A stretch of 58,672 nucleotides of DNA from a virus. Below, in pieces: positions 29,746 through 40,700 of the stretch. The first letter of the stretch is position 1. Every line of letters starts with the position of its first letter. The position numbers were made by a program, and so were the translations under genes. Below the pieces are notes generated by a model. The model made no database searches and was not told the origin of the DNA. It saw only the letters and a list, made by a program, of their open reading frames with translations. The stretch spans positions 1 through 58,672 of IMG/VR virus record IMGVR_UViG_3300008108_003686; one strand, 5' to 3'.

Positions 29746-30687
29746 ATGGAACAACGCTCTAAAGCATTTTTTTTAAACGGTGGTGCGGGCCGTATGTTAT
29801 GCTCAATACCCGCATTTGAAAAATACGAACAGGAATCCGGAGACAAGGATTTCATCATCATCTGCGAGGGCGGCACAGATGTTTTTAAAGGTCACCCCAC
29901 CCTCGATGCTAGAACGTATGATGTATGGCATAAACATCTTTTCTTAGAAAAGATCAAAGATCGAGATATTGTTAGCCCAGAACCCTACAGGATATGGGAA
30001 TACTATAATCAAAAATGTTCTATAGCACAGGCGTTCGATATTGAAATTAATAAAAAAGGTATTAGAGCATTGCCTAAGCCTACATTGATTCTCAGCAAAG
30101 ACGAGCTATTAACAGGTCGCAAGCTGATTGGCGATGTTAAAAAACAATTAAAGAAAAGTAAAATTGTAGTATTCCAACCTTTTGGTCGCGGAATACAAGT
30201 AGTTGACGATTCGTTAGTTGACTCAACTAGTCGAAGCATAGAATTTAAAGATACAAAAGCTCTAATTAAAAGATTACAGGAAAAAGAATTTGGTGTAATT
30301 TTAATGAGTGAGTTTAAAATTGATTTTACTGATGAAAAATTCAAAGATGAAATCGCCATGCCAGAAAATGTTTCTATGCGTCAATGGGCAGCAATTATCA
30401 AATACGCAGATCATTTCTTAGGCTGTGACAGCTTAGGACAGCATTTGGCCTATTGTGTAGACAAACCTTCAACTGTGCTATTTGGGTCAACATATCCTAT
30501 TAATGTTTCTTACCCAGATTGTAAAACATTTACAATTTTAGATATGGGAGAAGAAACCCGTGAATATAGTCCTATTAGAATTACCATGGATGAACGCATT
30601 GATAGAAAACACGAACCTATAATGACTATGACTCCAGAAATACAAAATTATATTATAGAAGCCGTACAAGGAAAACACAAAAAATGA
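29746..30687 (+). CDS. GT9-like (ADP-heptose) glycosyltransferase
   Basis: This 313-residue protein opens with a GT-B-type N-terminus (FFLNGGAGRMLCSIPAFEKY, compare the G-D-x-x-x-x-x-P-x-x motif of heptosyltransferases). The C-terminal half has the GT9 donor-site region: QWAAIIKYADHFLGCDSLG then HLAYCVDKPSTVLFGST, matching the family pattern of D-S-G-x-x-H-x-A-x-x-x-x-K-P-x-x-x-L-F-G-x-T with Gln before His. GT9 enzymes move heptose from ADP-heptose to LPS core; the related TibC/BAHT enzymes heptosylate beta-helical autotransporters. The phage also carries genes for the donor (42.8-45.7 kb). The gene overlaps the carbamoyltransferase by ATGA. The acceptor is unknown. A general GT-B transferase using another sugar is the main alternative. 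Confidence 0.72.
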   Translation: MEQRSKAFFLNGGAGRMLCSIPAFEKYEQESGDKDFIIICEGGTDVFKGHPTLDARTYDVWHKHLFLEKIKDRDIVSPEPYRIWEYYNQKCSIAQAFDIEINKKGIRALPKPTLILSKDELLTGRKLIGDVKKQLKKSKIVVFQPFGRGIQVVDDSLVDSTSRSIEFKDTKALIKRLQEKEFGVILMSEFKIDFTDEKFKDEIAMPENVSMRQWAAIIKYADHFLGCDSLGQHLAYCVDKPSTVLFGSTYPINVSYPDCKTFTILDMGEETREYSPIRITMDERIDRKHEPIMTMTPEIQNYIIEAVQGKHKK

Positions 30688-32492
30688 CAGAACCTAAACT
30701 TAATTCCGGTTGGATCGCAGCCATAGCACGTGGCCACAATGCTGGTGTATGTTTATTCAAAGACGGAGAAATTGTTTTTTCTATTGAAGAAGAAAGATTA
30801 ACCCGTCAAAAATACGATGGCGGCCCGCTAGCTTCAATGGTTAAAATTTTAGAATACACCGATAAGTTAGATTATCTAGTTGTAGCACATACACAGAAAT
30901 TAACAGATACTGCTGCTAGAATTGATTTCAGTGGCGATGATATTTACACTGGTCTAGCACGTAAGCTAGGATTGATTAGTCGCAAAGAAGACAATCACAA
31001 TCATCCTCAGGTTGTCGATTTAAGTTTTATGCATCACAAGCTTCACGCTGCCTGTGCGTTTTATCGCAGTGGTTTTGATGATGCGGTAGCACTGATTGTT
31101 GACGGTGCTGGTACATTTATTCAATTAATGTACGGCAACGAACCTTTATGGGTGTGGGAAGTAGAGTCAATTATTGACTGCGGATACCCTTCACAGTTTA
31201 AGACTCTTTATAAAAATTATGGTGCTCGCGAAGCTGTTGCTGGCACATACATGGACAAATGCCCTTCAGATCAATTTGGAGAAGCAGGTGAGTTCCATGA
31301 AGCATGGCTTTCGGATAGAGCAGGTATAGTTAAAACCTACGAGGCTGTCACCGAATATTGTGGGTTCTCATCTATCGAAGCAGGAAAAACCATGGGATTA
31401 TTTCCCTACGGTAAACCCAACGATAAGATTCCTAAGTTGTTTGATTTTACTTCGAAGGTTCCGTTGTCTAATCGAAATCTAATCGTGCCTGCCTATCCTT
31501 CTTCTTCAGTAGTTAATAGTGCTTTATTTGACTATCTTGACGAGTTGCCGCAAGAAGGTGAAGATACTACTAAACTCCAAAGTCGTAGAGATCTTGCCTA
31601 TGCGTGTCAAACACAAACACAAGAACAAGTAGTTAGATTAATCCGTAAAGCTGTAGAAATCAGTGGCAAGAAGAATGTTGTTATCAGCGGTGGATATGGC
31701 CTAAATTGTGTGGCAAATTATCATTATCTTGAACAGTTAAAAGATGAAGGTATTAATATCTATGTTGAACCTATCAGTAATGATGCCGGAACAGCCATGG
31801 GTGCTGGATTAATGTTTTGGCATGCTATGGCAGATAGTCGTGAAAAGCATAAATTAGACACACTATATCTAGGACCGCAGTATACCTACGCAGAAAGAGA
31901 GATACTGGATAAAGTATCTTATGCTGGCGGAGAAGTTGTAGATGCTACTAATAAAGATGTAGTAAAATTGTTGCGGGAAAAGAATATTGTTACAATATTC
32001 CAAGGACGTTCAGAAAACGGTCCTAGAGCATTGGGTAATCGCAGTGTGCTATTTGATCCTACATTTCCAGATGGCAAAGATTTTGTTAACACTGTAAAGC
32101 GTAGAGAATATTTCCGCCCGTTCGCTGGCAGTATTATACACGAGCATGTACATGAGTGGTTTGATTTACGTGGCATGGACGAAACACCACACATGATGTA
32201 CGCTGTAAATTGTAAGCCAGGTATAGCTGAAAAGATTCCTAGTATCATACACGTTGACGGAACTTGTAGAATACAGAGCGTAAAGCGTGAACAAAATCCT
32301 CACTATTACGATCTTATCAAAGAATTTTACGATCAAACAGGAATTCCTATTATTTTTAATACCAGCTTTAACCTAGGTGGCGATCCGCTAGTTGAAACTC
32401 TAGACGATGCTATTGAAACATTGGTTAAAAGTGATATAGAATATCTATTTTTACCCGAATACGGTAAGCTGATCAAGATTGCTAATAGCTAA
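30684..32492 (+). CDS. NodU/CmcH-family O-carbamoyltransferase
   Basis: This 602-residue protein is full length for the family. The N-terminal Kae1-like domain shows ARGHNAGVCLFKDGEI, IEEERLTRQKYDGG, HKLHAACAFYRSGFDDAVAL and VDGAG near residues 10-150. An internal VVISGGYGLNCVANYHYLEQ segment follows. The C-terminal YrdC-like domain has RSENGPRALGNRSVLFDPT, EYFRPFAGSI and GIPIIFNTSFNLGGDPLV. These enzymes use carbamoyl phosphate and ATP to carbamoylate a sugar hydroxyl. The ATGA overlap with the GT9-like gene, the shared promoter and the terminator directly after suggest both act on one glycan. Carbamoylated heptose is known in the Pseudomonas LPS core, so carbamoyl-heptose is a reasonable product here. 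All key family motifs look intact. Confidence 0.9.
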   Translation: MTEPKLNSGWIAAIARGHNAGVCLFKDGEIVFSIEEERLTRQKYDGGPLASMVKILEYTDKLDYLVVAHTQKLTDTAARIDFSGDDIYTGLARKLGLISRKEDNHNHPQVVDLSFMHHKLHAACAFYRSGFDDAVALIVDGAGTFIQLMYGNEPLWVWEVESIIDCGYPSQFKTLYKNYGAREAVAGTYMDKCPSDQFGEAGEFHEAWLSDRAGIVKTYEAVTEYCGFSSIEAGKTMGLFPYGKPNDKIPKLFDFTSKVPLSNRNLIVPAYPSSSVVNSALFDYLDELPQEGEDTTKLQSRRDLAYACQTQTQEQVVRLIRKAVEISGKKNVVISGGYGLNCVANYHYLEQLKDEGINIYVEPISNDAGTAMGAGLMFWHAMADSREKHKLDTLYLGPQYTYAEREILDKVSYAGGEVVDATNKDVVKLLREKNIVTIFQGRSENGPRALGNRSVLFDPTFPDGKDFVNTVKRREYFRPFAGSIIHEHVHEWFDLRGMDETPHMMYAVNCKPGIAEKIPSIIHVDGTCRIQSVKREQNPHYYDLIKEFYDQTGIPIIFNTSFNLGGDPLVETLDDAIETLVKSDIEYLFLPEYGKLIKIANS

Positions 32493-32493
32493 C

Positions 32494-32518
32494 AAAACCC
32501 CCTTTTTAGGGGGTTTTT
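32494..32518 (+). terminator. Rho-independent terminator after carbamoyltransferase
   Basis: Stem AAAACCCCC (32494-32502) pairs with GGGGGTTTT (32509-32517) over a 6-base loop and ends in five T. It begins two bases after the carbamoyltransferase stop and closes the two-gene unit. Confidence 0.9.
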
Positions 32519-32535
32519 AGTTTCTCTAAAAATCA

Positions 32536-32543
32536 GTTAAATA
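32536..32543 (+). promoter_or_regulatory. T4-like late promoter
   Basis: GTTAAATA lies just after the terminator. The predicted +1 is near 32549, and the next gene starts at 32565. It restarts late transcription after the sugar unit. Confidence 0.6.
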
Positions 32544-32564
32544 TAACATACAACGAGCGTAACT

Positions 32565-34133
32565 ATGACTGATTTTACCAAATACTTTGGCACTGGTGTA
32601 AAAAATACTCTGTTTCTAAAAAACGGAGTAAACTTCTATAATAGAGGACCCTGGCGTCAAATCTTTCAAGACACCGAAATTGATCGTTGGTATGTGGGCG
32701 ATTTTGCTGCCGCAAATTATATAATTTCTGTAGAATACGATTCCCAGAAAAAAGAAACAATGTCTATTCTTGTAGTAGCTAGACCTGATCAAGCTACTTA
32801 CACAGTCTACGGTCGTGCCTCCATAGATGATCCGTTAATTACAATTTCTGCCACAGTTAATGACAGCTATCTAAGTTTAAAATTATCACCAATTATTGAA
32901 GGCTACGAAGGTGTACGTGCTATCTACTTTGCTCAATATTTTGCTACCTTAACTGATCTTGAAAGACCTGTCCCTTTAACATATTTGGTTGACGAAGAAG
33001 ACTTAGGCGGTGGTGGAGGTGGCGGTGACATTCCAGATGGCGGCAGCGGTGGTAGTAGTAATGCCAATCTTTCTGCTATTGACAGAACTCTTACACCAAC
33101 CTCTAGCGGAACATTTGATGTTGGTATTGCTCTAAAGCGATTTAGAGACCTATATCTTAGTAATGGTATAGACCTTGGCGGTGCTGTAATATCTAATAAT
33201 GGAAACGGGGCTATTGAGCTACCCGACGGCACAACCGTGGGCGGTAATGAACTTAAATCGTTTGGAACTATTTCTGTATCGGGCGAGGCTGATGTTGATA
33301 GTATAATATTAAATGATAATTTAACATTAATTGCTGGCTCAGGAATGACCATTTCCACTAATGCTTCAAATAGAAGTATTACTCTATCAAGCTCTGGCGG
33401 TGGAACAGGTGGTGGAACATCAGCTAATGCGTTTGGTGTTGTTAGCGTAGCAGGACAGTCAACTATTAGAGCAGATTCGGCATCAGACACACTGACTTTT
33501 GTGGCAGGCTCAGGAATAGCTATTACTACTAATGCTACCAGCGATAGGATAACAATAACCAATACAGGAAGTTCTGGAGGAGGTGGCGGAACTGGCGGAA
33601 CCGCTACTGAAATTATTGTTTCAGAAGTTCTTGACGGCATATATCCTATGGTTATTGCTGAAGGAACAGATCCAATTACTGGACAAAGTTTATATGCCAG
33701 CTCCGGCGTAACGTTAGAAGTAGCAACCAGCACATTAAATGTCACAGCAACTACAGCTAGATGGGCGGACTTGGCTGAAAGATATCTAGCCGATTGTGCC
33801 TACGAGCCTGGAACTGTTTTAGAATTTGGCGGAGACAAAGAAGTAACTCTAGCCCAAGATTCAACTCGCAGAATAGCCGGAGTTGTTTCTACAAACCCTG
33901 CTTACTTAATGAACACTGATTTAAAAGGCGACAATGTAGTAGCAATAGCACTACAGGGGCGTGTTCCTTGTAAAGTTAGGGGCAACATTAGAAAAGGTGA
34001 TATGTTGATCAGCGGTGGCGATGGGTATGCTAGACCGTCTCTAGACCCTAGCATTGGCACTGTGATAGGTAAAGCATTAGAAGACTTTGATGGCGTCTCC
34101 GGAGTCATTGAAGTTGTAGTTGGTAGATTATAA
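32565..34133 (+). CDS. Tail-fibre-type protein with glycine linkers (522 aa)
   Basis: The N-terminal ~135 residues form a globular domain (FFKYFGTGVKN-like opening, NGVNFYNRGPWRQIF, YVGDFAAANYIISVEY). Then come a poly-Gly linker (EEDLGGGGGGGD), a beta-repeat shaft with two related blocks (TFDVGIALKRFRDLYLSNG; LTLIAGSGMTISTNAS and LTFVAGSGIAITTNAT) and further Gly-rich linkers. The C-terminal ~120 residues (ADLAERYLADCAYEPGTVLE, GYARPSLDPSIGTVIGKAL) resemble the compact C-terminal domains that follow fibre shafts, some of which are cleaved chaperones. A trimeric fibre is inferred. No strong ribosome site is visible (ACGAG only). Confidence 0.7.
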   Translation: MTDFTKYFGTGVKNTLFLKNGVNFYNRGPWRQIFQDTEIDRWYVGDFAAANYIISVEYDSQKKETMSILVVARPDQATYTVYGRASIDDPLITISATVNDSYLSLKLSPIIEGYEGVRAIYFAQYFATLTDLERPVPLTYLVDEEDLGGGGGGGDIPDGGSGGSSNANLSAIDRTLTPTSSGTFDVGIALKRFRDLYLSNGIDLGGAVISNNGNGAIELPDGTTVGGNELKSFGTISVSGEADVDSIILNDNLTLIAGSGMTISTNASNRSITLSSSGGGTGGGTSANAFGVVSVAGQSTIRADSASDTLTFVAGSGIAITTNATSDRITITNTGSSGGGGGTGGTATEIIVSEVLDGIYPMVIAEGTDPITGQSLYASSGVTLEVATSTLNVTATTARWADLAERYLADCAYEPGTVLEFGGDKEVTLAQDSTRRIAGVVSTNPAYLMNTDLKGDNVVAIALQGRVPCKVRGNIRKGDMLISGGDGYARPSLDPSIGTVIGKALEDFDGVSGVIEVVVGRL

Positions 34134-34137
34134 CACC

Positions 34138-34147
34138 AATAAATACT
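34138..34147 (+). promoter_or_regulatory. T4-like late promoter
   Basis: AATAAATACT. The predicted +1 is near 34151, only five bases before the ATG at 34156, so the leader would be too short for a ribosome site. Confidence 0.65.
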
Positions 34148-34155
34148 AGGTAAAA

Positions 34156-34731
34156 ATGACAGTACAGACAATACAATTTAGAACAGAATTTGGTTACAGA
34201 AGCCCAGGATTCCTTGTAGACAAGGAAGGCGACCTAACGGCATTGTCTGTAACAACAGCAAATCTTAATGCTACTACTATAAGTATTAGCGGATCAACAG
34301 TTATCGATACCGATCGACTAACTGAAAGTATTAGAGATAGTAGTTTAGAAACTCTTGGAGTTTTACAAAATTTAACGGTTAACGGTGATGTATTCTTAAA
34401 AAAGAACAACGTAAACCGTTTATCAATAATCAACGGTCGAGTGGTCATTAATAGTTTGGCAACAGGAACTATAGACAACGTTGATCTTGGCCAAACTACA
34501 CCTGGAAAAATAGACACTTACCAATTAAATGTTGTAGAACATAATGGTGTCAACGGAGAATTTGTCGCAGACGGTGCTAATATATCATTCGATGCTGCTA
34601 CAATTACAGGTACTGTAACATATATAGAAAATGTTTCGATAAACGCTGCTCCCACATCAGGCGAACACGCTGTTCGAAAAGATTACGTAGACAACTCTGT
34701 CGTTGCTTTTGCAGTGGCATTTGGAGCCTAA
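34156..34731 (+). CDS. Short fibre-like structural protein (191 aa)
   Basis: The protein opens MTVQTIQFRTEFGYRSPGFL. The middle is regular beta-repeat sequence (LTALSVTTANLNATTISISG, LQNLTVNGDVFLKKNNVNRL), related in style to the shaft repeats of the giant fibre proteins. The C-terminus AVRKDYVDNSVVAFAVAFGA carries the KDYVDN motif common at the ends of phage fibre modules. No enzyme motif is present. It lies between a fibre protein and the largest structural gene, so a small fibre or attachment protein is inferred. Confidence 0.65.
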   Translation: MTVQTIQFRTEFGYRSPGFLVDKEGDLTALSVTTANLNATTISISGSTVIDTDRLTESIRDSSLETLGVLQNLTVNGDVFLKKNNVNRLSIINGRVVINSLATGTIDNVDLGQTTPGKIDTYQLNVVEHNGVNGEFVADGANISFDAATITGTVTYIENVSINAAPTSGEHAVRKDYVDNSVVAFAVAFGA

Positions 34732-34740
34732 GGATAGAAG

Positions 34741-37700
34741 ATGGCAAAGAAAAAAATAGACAATTATACATTTAGACCGGGGATTAGTTTTCTTGGCAAT
34801 TTGTATCCAGACGAATGGCAAAGTTTTTATGACAACGTGCCATTTATCAAAGCAGAGTTAACAGCTTATCTCAATTATAGGATAGACATTGACACTGACG
34901 TTAATTTATATCCTAATGCTGTACGCCTATTAGAAAACAACGTTAATTTTATCAAAGAAGAAGCCACTGCCTGGATAGCAACACAGGTAGCAGGAAATTT
35001 CACAGGATTTGTAGGATATACCTATGACGTAGCTAAATGTAAACGAGATATTGGTTATGTCTTAGCAGCGTATATTCACGATATTCGATACGGCGGCAAC
35101 GAAGATACTAGATCAGTTGTTGGAAAATATTGGATTAATACTGAACCGCAAGTCGACGGAGACAGACAAGCTGAAGTTAAGACCCACGAATTTATAAGAG
35201 ATTTAATCACAGATTATATATTTCCACGTGCGGCCTACACTCCCCTTCAACTAGTTGCCGCAATGTACACAGTTGCTCCGTCGGCGGAAACAACCGCAGC
35301 GGCACGTATTGATACATTGTCTGCTGTTACTACTACAGTTATTGCCAGCGGGCTATCTTCAATGCCTGCTATTGCTTATAAAGCAGCAACTTACGAAAAT
35401 TATACTTTTAATTCTGAAAAATGTCAGCGAGATCTAGGATACGTATTAGATGCTTATCTACACGATCTAAGATACGGTGGTAATGAACAGACACGTTTTA
35501 CCATACAAAAATATTACGATAACGGTGTATTACAAGTTGACGGCAGTGGCCAAGCAGAAGTTGAAGGTCATGAATTTATTAGAAATTTAATTATCAACAA
35601 TGTAATGCAGAATCAGGCAGGAACAACACTGTATCCTGAGGCAGTAAGATTACTAACACTAAACAAACCATACCTACAAAATGAAATCGTTGGATGGATT
35701 GCTAACGAAGTCCTTGACGCTACTAAATGCGAAAGAGATATTGGATATCTTATTGACGGAGTAAAATTTGACATAGCATTGGGTACAAATTACAATGCTT
35801 TATTCTTAGGTCTAGCAGAATTTAATTCTATAGACAATGATTTCTTTGTCATAGATACCATACAAAGAACAAAAACAACCATTGCCGCATTACCAAACGT
35901 TGCTGCTAGTACAGCAGCAGTGGCTAGAAATAATGCTTTCTTTAACGAAGTTGTAGATATTATTGAAAACGGCAGAGAAAATGCCAACGAACTAGTACTT
36001 GCCGAACCTAGCAATGCTACAGTTAGTAGAATTGCAGCTAAGAATCAGATAGTGTCTAATAAGAATTTCTTAGCAGCAGAAGTTAATGCCTGGGTTGCAG
36101 AACAATATCCTAACGCTGATCATGATCCTGTAAAATGTGCTAGAGATGTCAAATATGCCATTGACGCTATCTGTTACGATATTCTATATGGCGGTAACAG
36201 TGCTACTTACGATCAAGCTAGATTTTTCTTCTACGGATTTGCCAACGCTACAACAGGTATTGATCCTACTCATCGACTACAAACAGTCGCAGCCTATGTA
36301 CATCTAAAACAAGTCATTGGACAAATAGTATTAAACGAATTTGTTACAAAAACAGAAGGCAACACTCTAACACAGAATCGTACCTTCCCTGCTGCTAACT
36401 CGGCCGATGCGGTAATATGCCAAGACCTAGTACAAATCACTGCTACTGTTGTAGCAGCAACAACACAAACACAAGCTAATACTATATTATCAGGTATAGT
36501 TAGAACAACACCTAGCATTACTTTTGCCACAGCACCGTTACAAACTGCGTTCAATGCTATTACCACAGGAAAAACTTCAGTAATCAATGAAGTAGTAGTT
36601 TTTAAAGGATATACCTACGATTCAGCAAAATGTGTTAGGGATTCTGGTTATGTGATAGATGCGTTAATATACGATTTAGAAAATAACGGCAATGAAGAAT
36701 CAAGACGTATTGCTCAAAAGTATTATATCGATGGGGTATTCCAAGTTGACGGATCTCGCATTCCAGAAATAGCCAGTTACAGATTTTTACAAGAAGTAAT
36801 TGTTGATTATATTTTTCCAAGAGTCAACGCACCAGATTATCAAATAGTTTATCCACAGATATTAACAGCACCATCGGCGGAGTCAGGTGCTTACGCAAGG
36901 ATTACAGAACTTACCAATGTCTTTATTAATTTCTTAGAAGATGGTCCTACTAGTTTACCAGCAGTTTCTCCAAGAACCGTTCCATATCAGACAGTAGAAG
37001 AACAGATTGTAGATTCTTCTAAGGCCTATGATCCAGAAGCAGGCACAGTAATTCTTACTCTTTCAAACAATTTAGTTAACATCATTGAACAGGGTGTAAG
37101 TTCATTACCTGCTAAGGAAAGTGCTGGGTATGGACTTATTAAATTCCAAGGTACTATTCGACTTGAAGATCTATTGCTGATCACAAATACCAGTAAAAAT
37201 GTGGTCATATACAATTTTTCTACAAATACCGCTGGCGGCGAGATTGTTTCAGAGTTCGACGGTGATGATGATTTTGTAGCATTTAAACAAGTTACTGATA
37301 GAGTTGTACATCTGCGTCTAAACTCAGACACATCTACCATGGACGAAACTGACGAATTACAGATATTCGTTGAATCGGCCGAGATGAAAGTTCGTCCATA
37401 TGATTTTGGTACAGATGCTATCGAACGTCATAGAGTTGCTGCTCCACAGTCCATGCTTGACGCTGACTTTGAATACGGACTACAACCTACAAAGTGGCAG
37501 GCTATTGGTATAGCTAGAGGATATCCTTCAGTTTACGAAATTCCTGGATCTGATTTTGAAGTAACAGCTATAACCTCTGATGCTTCTTTTCCAAGTAATG
37601 GTGTAGGTGCTTCAACAATCACTGTGACTACAGCAGCACCACATAATTTATCTACCGGTACCCCAGTAACTGTTGCTGGCCTAGATACAGCTATTTCTGG

Positions 37701-40700
37701 TATTAGCAGAGCAGAGGGTGCGTTTGTTATTGTAACAATTCCAACTCCTACTACATTTACCTATTTTGCTAAATCAAGAGTAGGAACTACATCCGGAACA
37801 AGCCTAAAAACTACCTATACCCAGATAAGAAAAGGTGGTTTTTACACAGGTGCTTCTATTGGACTACCAACAATCAATTTGTTATCAAACGGAACTTCCG
37901 GAACATTTGTTACTCAATTTGACACACCAACAGCAACATCAAAATTTGCTGTAGCTAGCGGAACTGTTCCTAGCATAGGGTCACCAATGAATGCTGCGGT
38001 TGGCATTGGGTTTGGATCTCAAGTTACTGCTGTTGTTGGTTCTGGCGGAGTTATAGTAACTCCCACAGTACTGGGCGATTATGCTCCTACGCTGTTAGGT
38101 CTAACCACTCTTACAGTTGCCAGCACTTCGGGCATAGTTATAGGGCTTGGTGCTAATGATCAAACAGGTTCCTCTACGTTTGTTGAATCACTAGCAGGAA
38201 CCGATGTTACGTTTACTAGACCATTTTCCGGTGCTATCATTGGTAACACTACAACATATACCGAATTAACAGGAACTAATGAAATTTCAATTGGTTCAGC
38301 AGCAACATTTAATGTTGTTGGTAATTCTGCAGGTTACATATCTGTGTCAGTTAACACAGGAGGGTCTGATTATCAAGTAGGCGATGTTCTAAGAATTTTA
38401 GGATCAGATTTATCTGGTACAAGTCCTGCTAATGATCTATTAATTACCGTAGCTACTGTTTCCAGCGGTTCTATTTTAACAGCAGATGTTATTTCTGGAA
38501 CTAGCTTGATGTCTTCAGGTAATGAAACTATTAGCGGTATTAATAACAGTTCTTATACGGCTACTAGTCCAGACAGTACACTAGGATCAAGTGCTACCTT
38601 TGATGTAACTAGAACAGGTACAGGATTCTCTTCAGTAATTAATGCCGGTGGCACAGGATATGTTAAAGGCACCGAATTCTTGATCTTAGGAACAGTGTTT
38701 ACCAACAACACTACCCCCGCCAATGATGTAACTATTACTGCTACACAGACAACATCAACATTTACTGGATTATTACAAGATGCTACCTCGTTGTCAGGTA
38801 GCTCGGCACAATTTAATATTACTAGAATTGGTGCTGCTTATACTAGTTTGGTAGTAGCATTTGCTGGTAGTGGCTATGCAGGCGGTGAAATTATAACTAT
38901 ATATGGTACACAACTTGGCGGCAATACTCCTTCAAACGATCTTCAAATACAAGTTGACAACATTGGCGGCAGCGGAGAAATTATTGCAGCATCGTTAGTT
39001 AGCGGGCTAGTAGCTAATGAAAATGCTCCTGGAGTTATTTCTCAAATATCCACAGCAGGTACAGGGGACGATAGAACTACTATTAGTAATGTTCCTGTAG
39101 TTATAGTTCCTGGTTCCGGAATCAATGGCGAATTTACTATTACCAGAACCGCTAGCGGTTACACTAACATTATAGTATCTGACGGCGGCACAGCATATCT
39201 ACCGGGAAATAGAATTAGAATTTTAGGTAGCAATCTTGGCGGAGCAAATACAACCAATGACGCCATAGTATCAGTGACTTCTGTAACACCATCTACAGGT
39301 GCTATCACAGCAGCTACAGTAACCGGGTTAGGTGTAGCTGGAATTAATTTACAATTATATTCTTCTGTAACAGTTAGTGAATTTACCACAGCAACAATTA
39401 CTTCTGGTACAGGTTTAGGGTTTGGTACATTAGCTACATTACAGATCATATTCCAAGAACCTCACGGAATTCCGCCAGGCGGATCGTTTATTGTTACAGT
39501 TAGCTCAGATAATGGATCTAACAATCACTCATTAGCCAACGGTTCGTTCTCCGCTACACAAATTCCAACCCGAAATACAATTACTTTCCAAGCTAGATCT
39601 CCAGGAATAATTACAGGAGCACCTATTTCGGGTGTAATATATCCAAGACCAGATAGCTTTTTTACGCACAGACCATTTGATGGCGGCGTACAGCTAGGTA
39701 CAGGCGGTCCACAACATGGTGTACAGGCCATACGTCAAAGTAAAAAATATATTCGTTATCAATCTGGTAAAGGTGTTATGTATACCACAGGTGCGTTATT
39801 TGCACCGAGTTATGATGTATTGACTATACTTGCTACAGACGTTGAAGTAGGGGCTACTATAGAAGTTACATTAGGTGACAACGATCACGGTCTACAACGC
39901 GGTGCTGTTATACGTCTTAGCGGTGTAACAACTGGTGGCTATGATGGCGATTACACAGTTGATGAAATTGTCAGTGAACGAACATTTAGAATTATTGCTA
40001 CAAAACGAGTAGGAACTAGAAAACCTACACTAAGTTTTAACTGTCAAATTTCTACTTTACGTTGGAAAGGAGCAGTTGTTCGTGCTGGAGTTTTTGACGA
40101 CCAAAATGGAATTTTCTGGGAATATGATGGACAGACTCTTTGGGCTGTTCAGCGTACTTCTACTAAACAATTAGCAGGAACTATTTCTGTAAACTCTGGT
40201 TCAAACAGAGTTACAGGACTTAATAGTAGATTCCGAGATCAAATCAAAGCAGGTGATGCTGTTACTATTAGGGGTATGACGCACATAGTAACACACGTTG
40301 ATAGTCAGACATCAATGACTGTTAACCCAGACTTCCGAGGTGTTAACAACGTATCAAATGCTAAAATGAGTTTAGTCTCAGAAGTTAGAGTCCAGCAATC
40401 AGACTTTAACAAAGATCGATTAAATGGAACTGGACCCAGCGGTTATGATTTAGATATTACAAAGATGCAGATGATTGGAATCCAGTACTCGTGGTATGGT
40501 GCTGGTTTTATTGATTTTATGCTAAGAGGTTCAGACGGTAATTATGTTTTTGCACACAGGATGAGAAACTCAAACATCAATACAGAAGCATATATGCGTA
40601 CTGGTAACTTGCCTGTTAGATATGAAGTTTCAAACTACGGTTCAAACAGCAGCTTGGTCAGCGATATTACTAATACTAGTACAGTAGTACCAGTTGCAAG

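Noticed and set aside
33017-33745. Long minus-strand ORF opposite the glycine-linker fibre gene
   Set aside because: Its Pro-rich protein (PPVPPPPP-type runs) is just the complement of Gly codons on the plus strand; no ribosome site or operon context.
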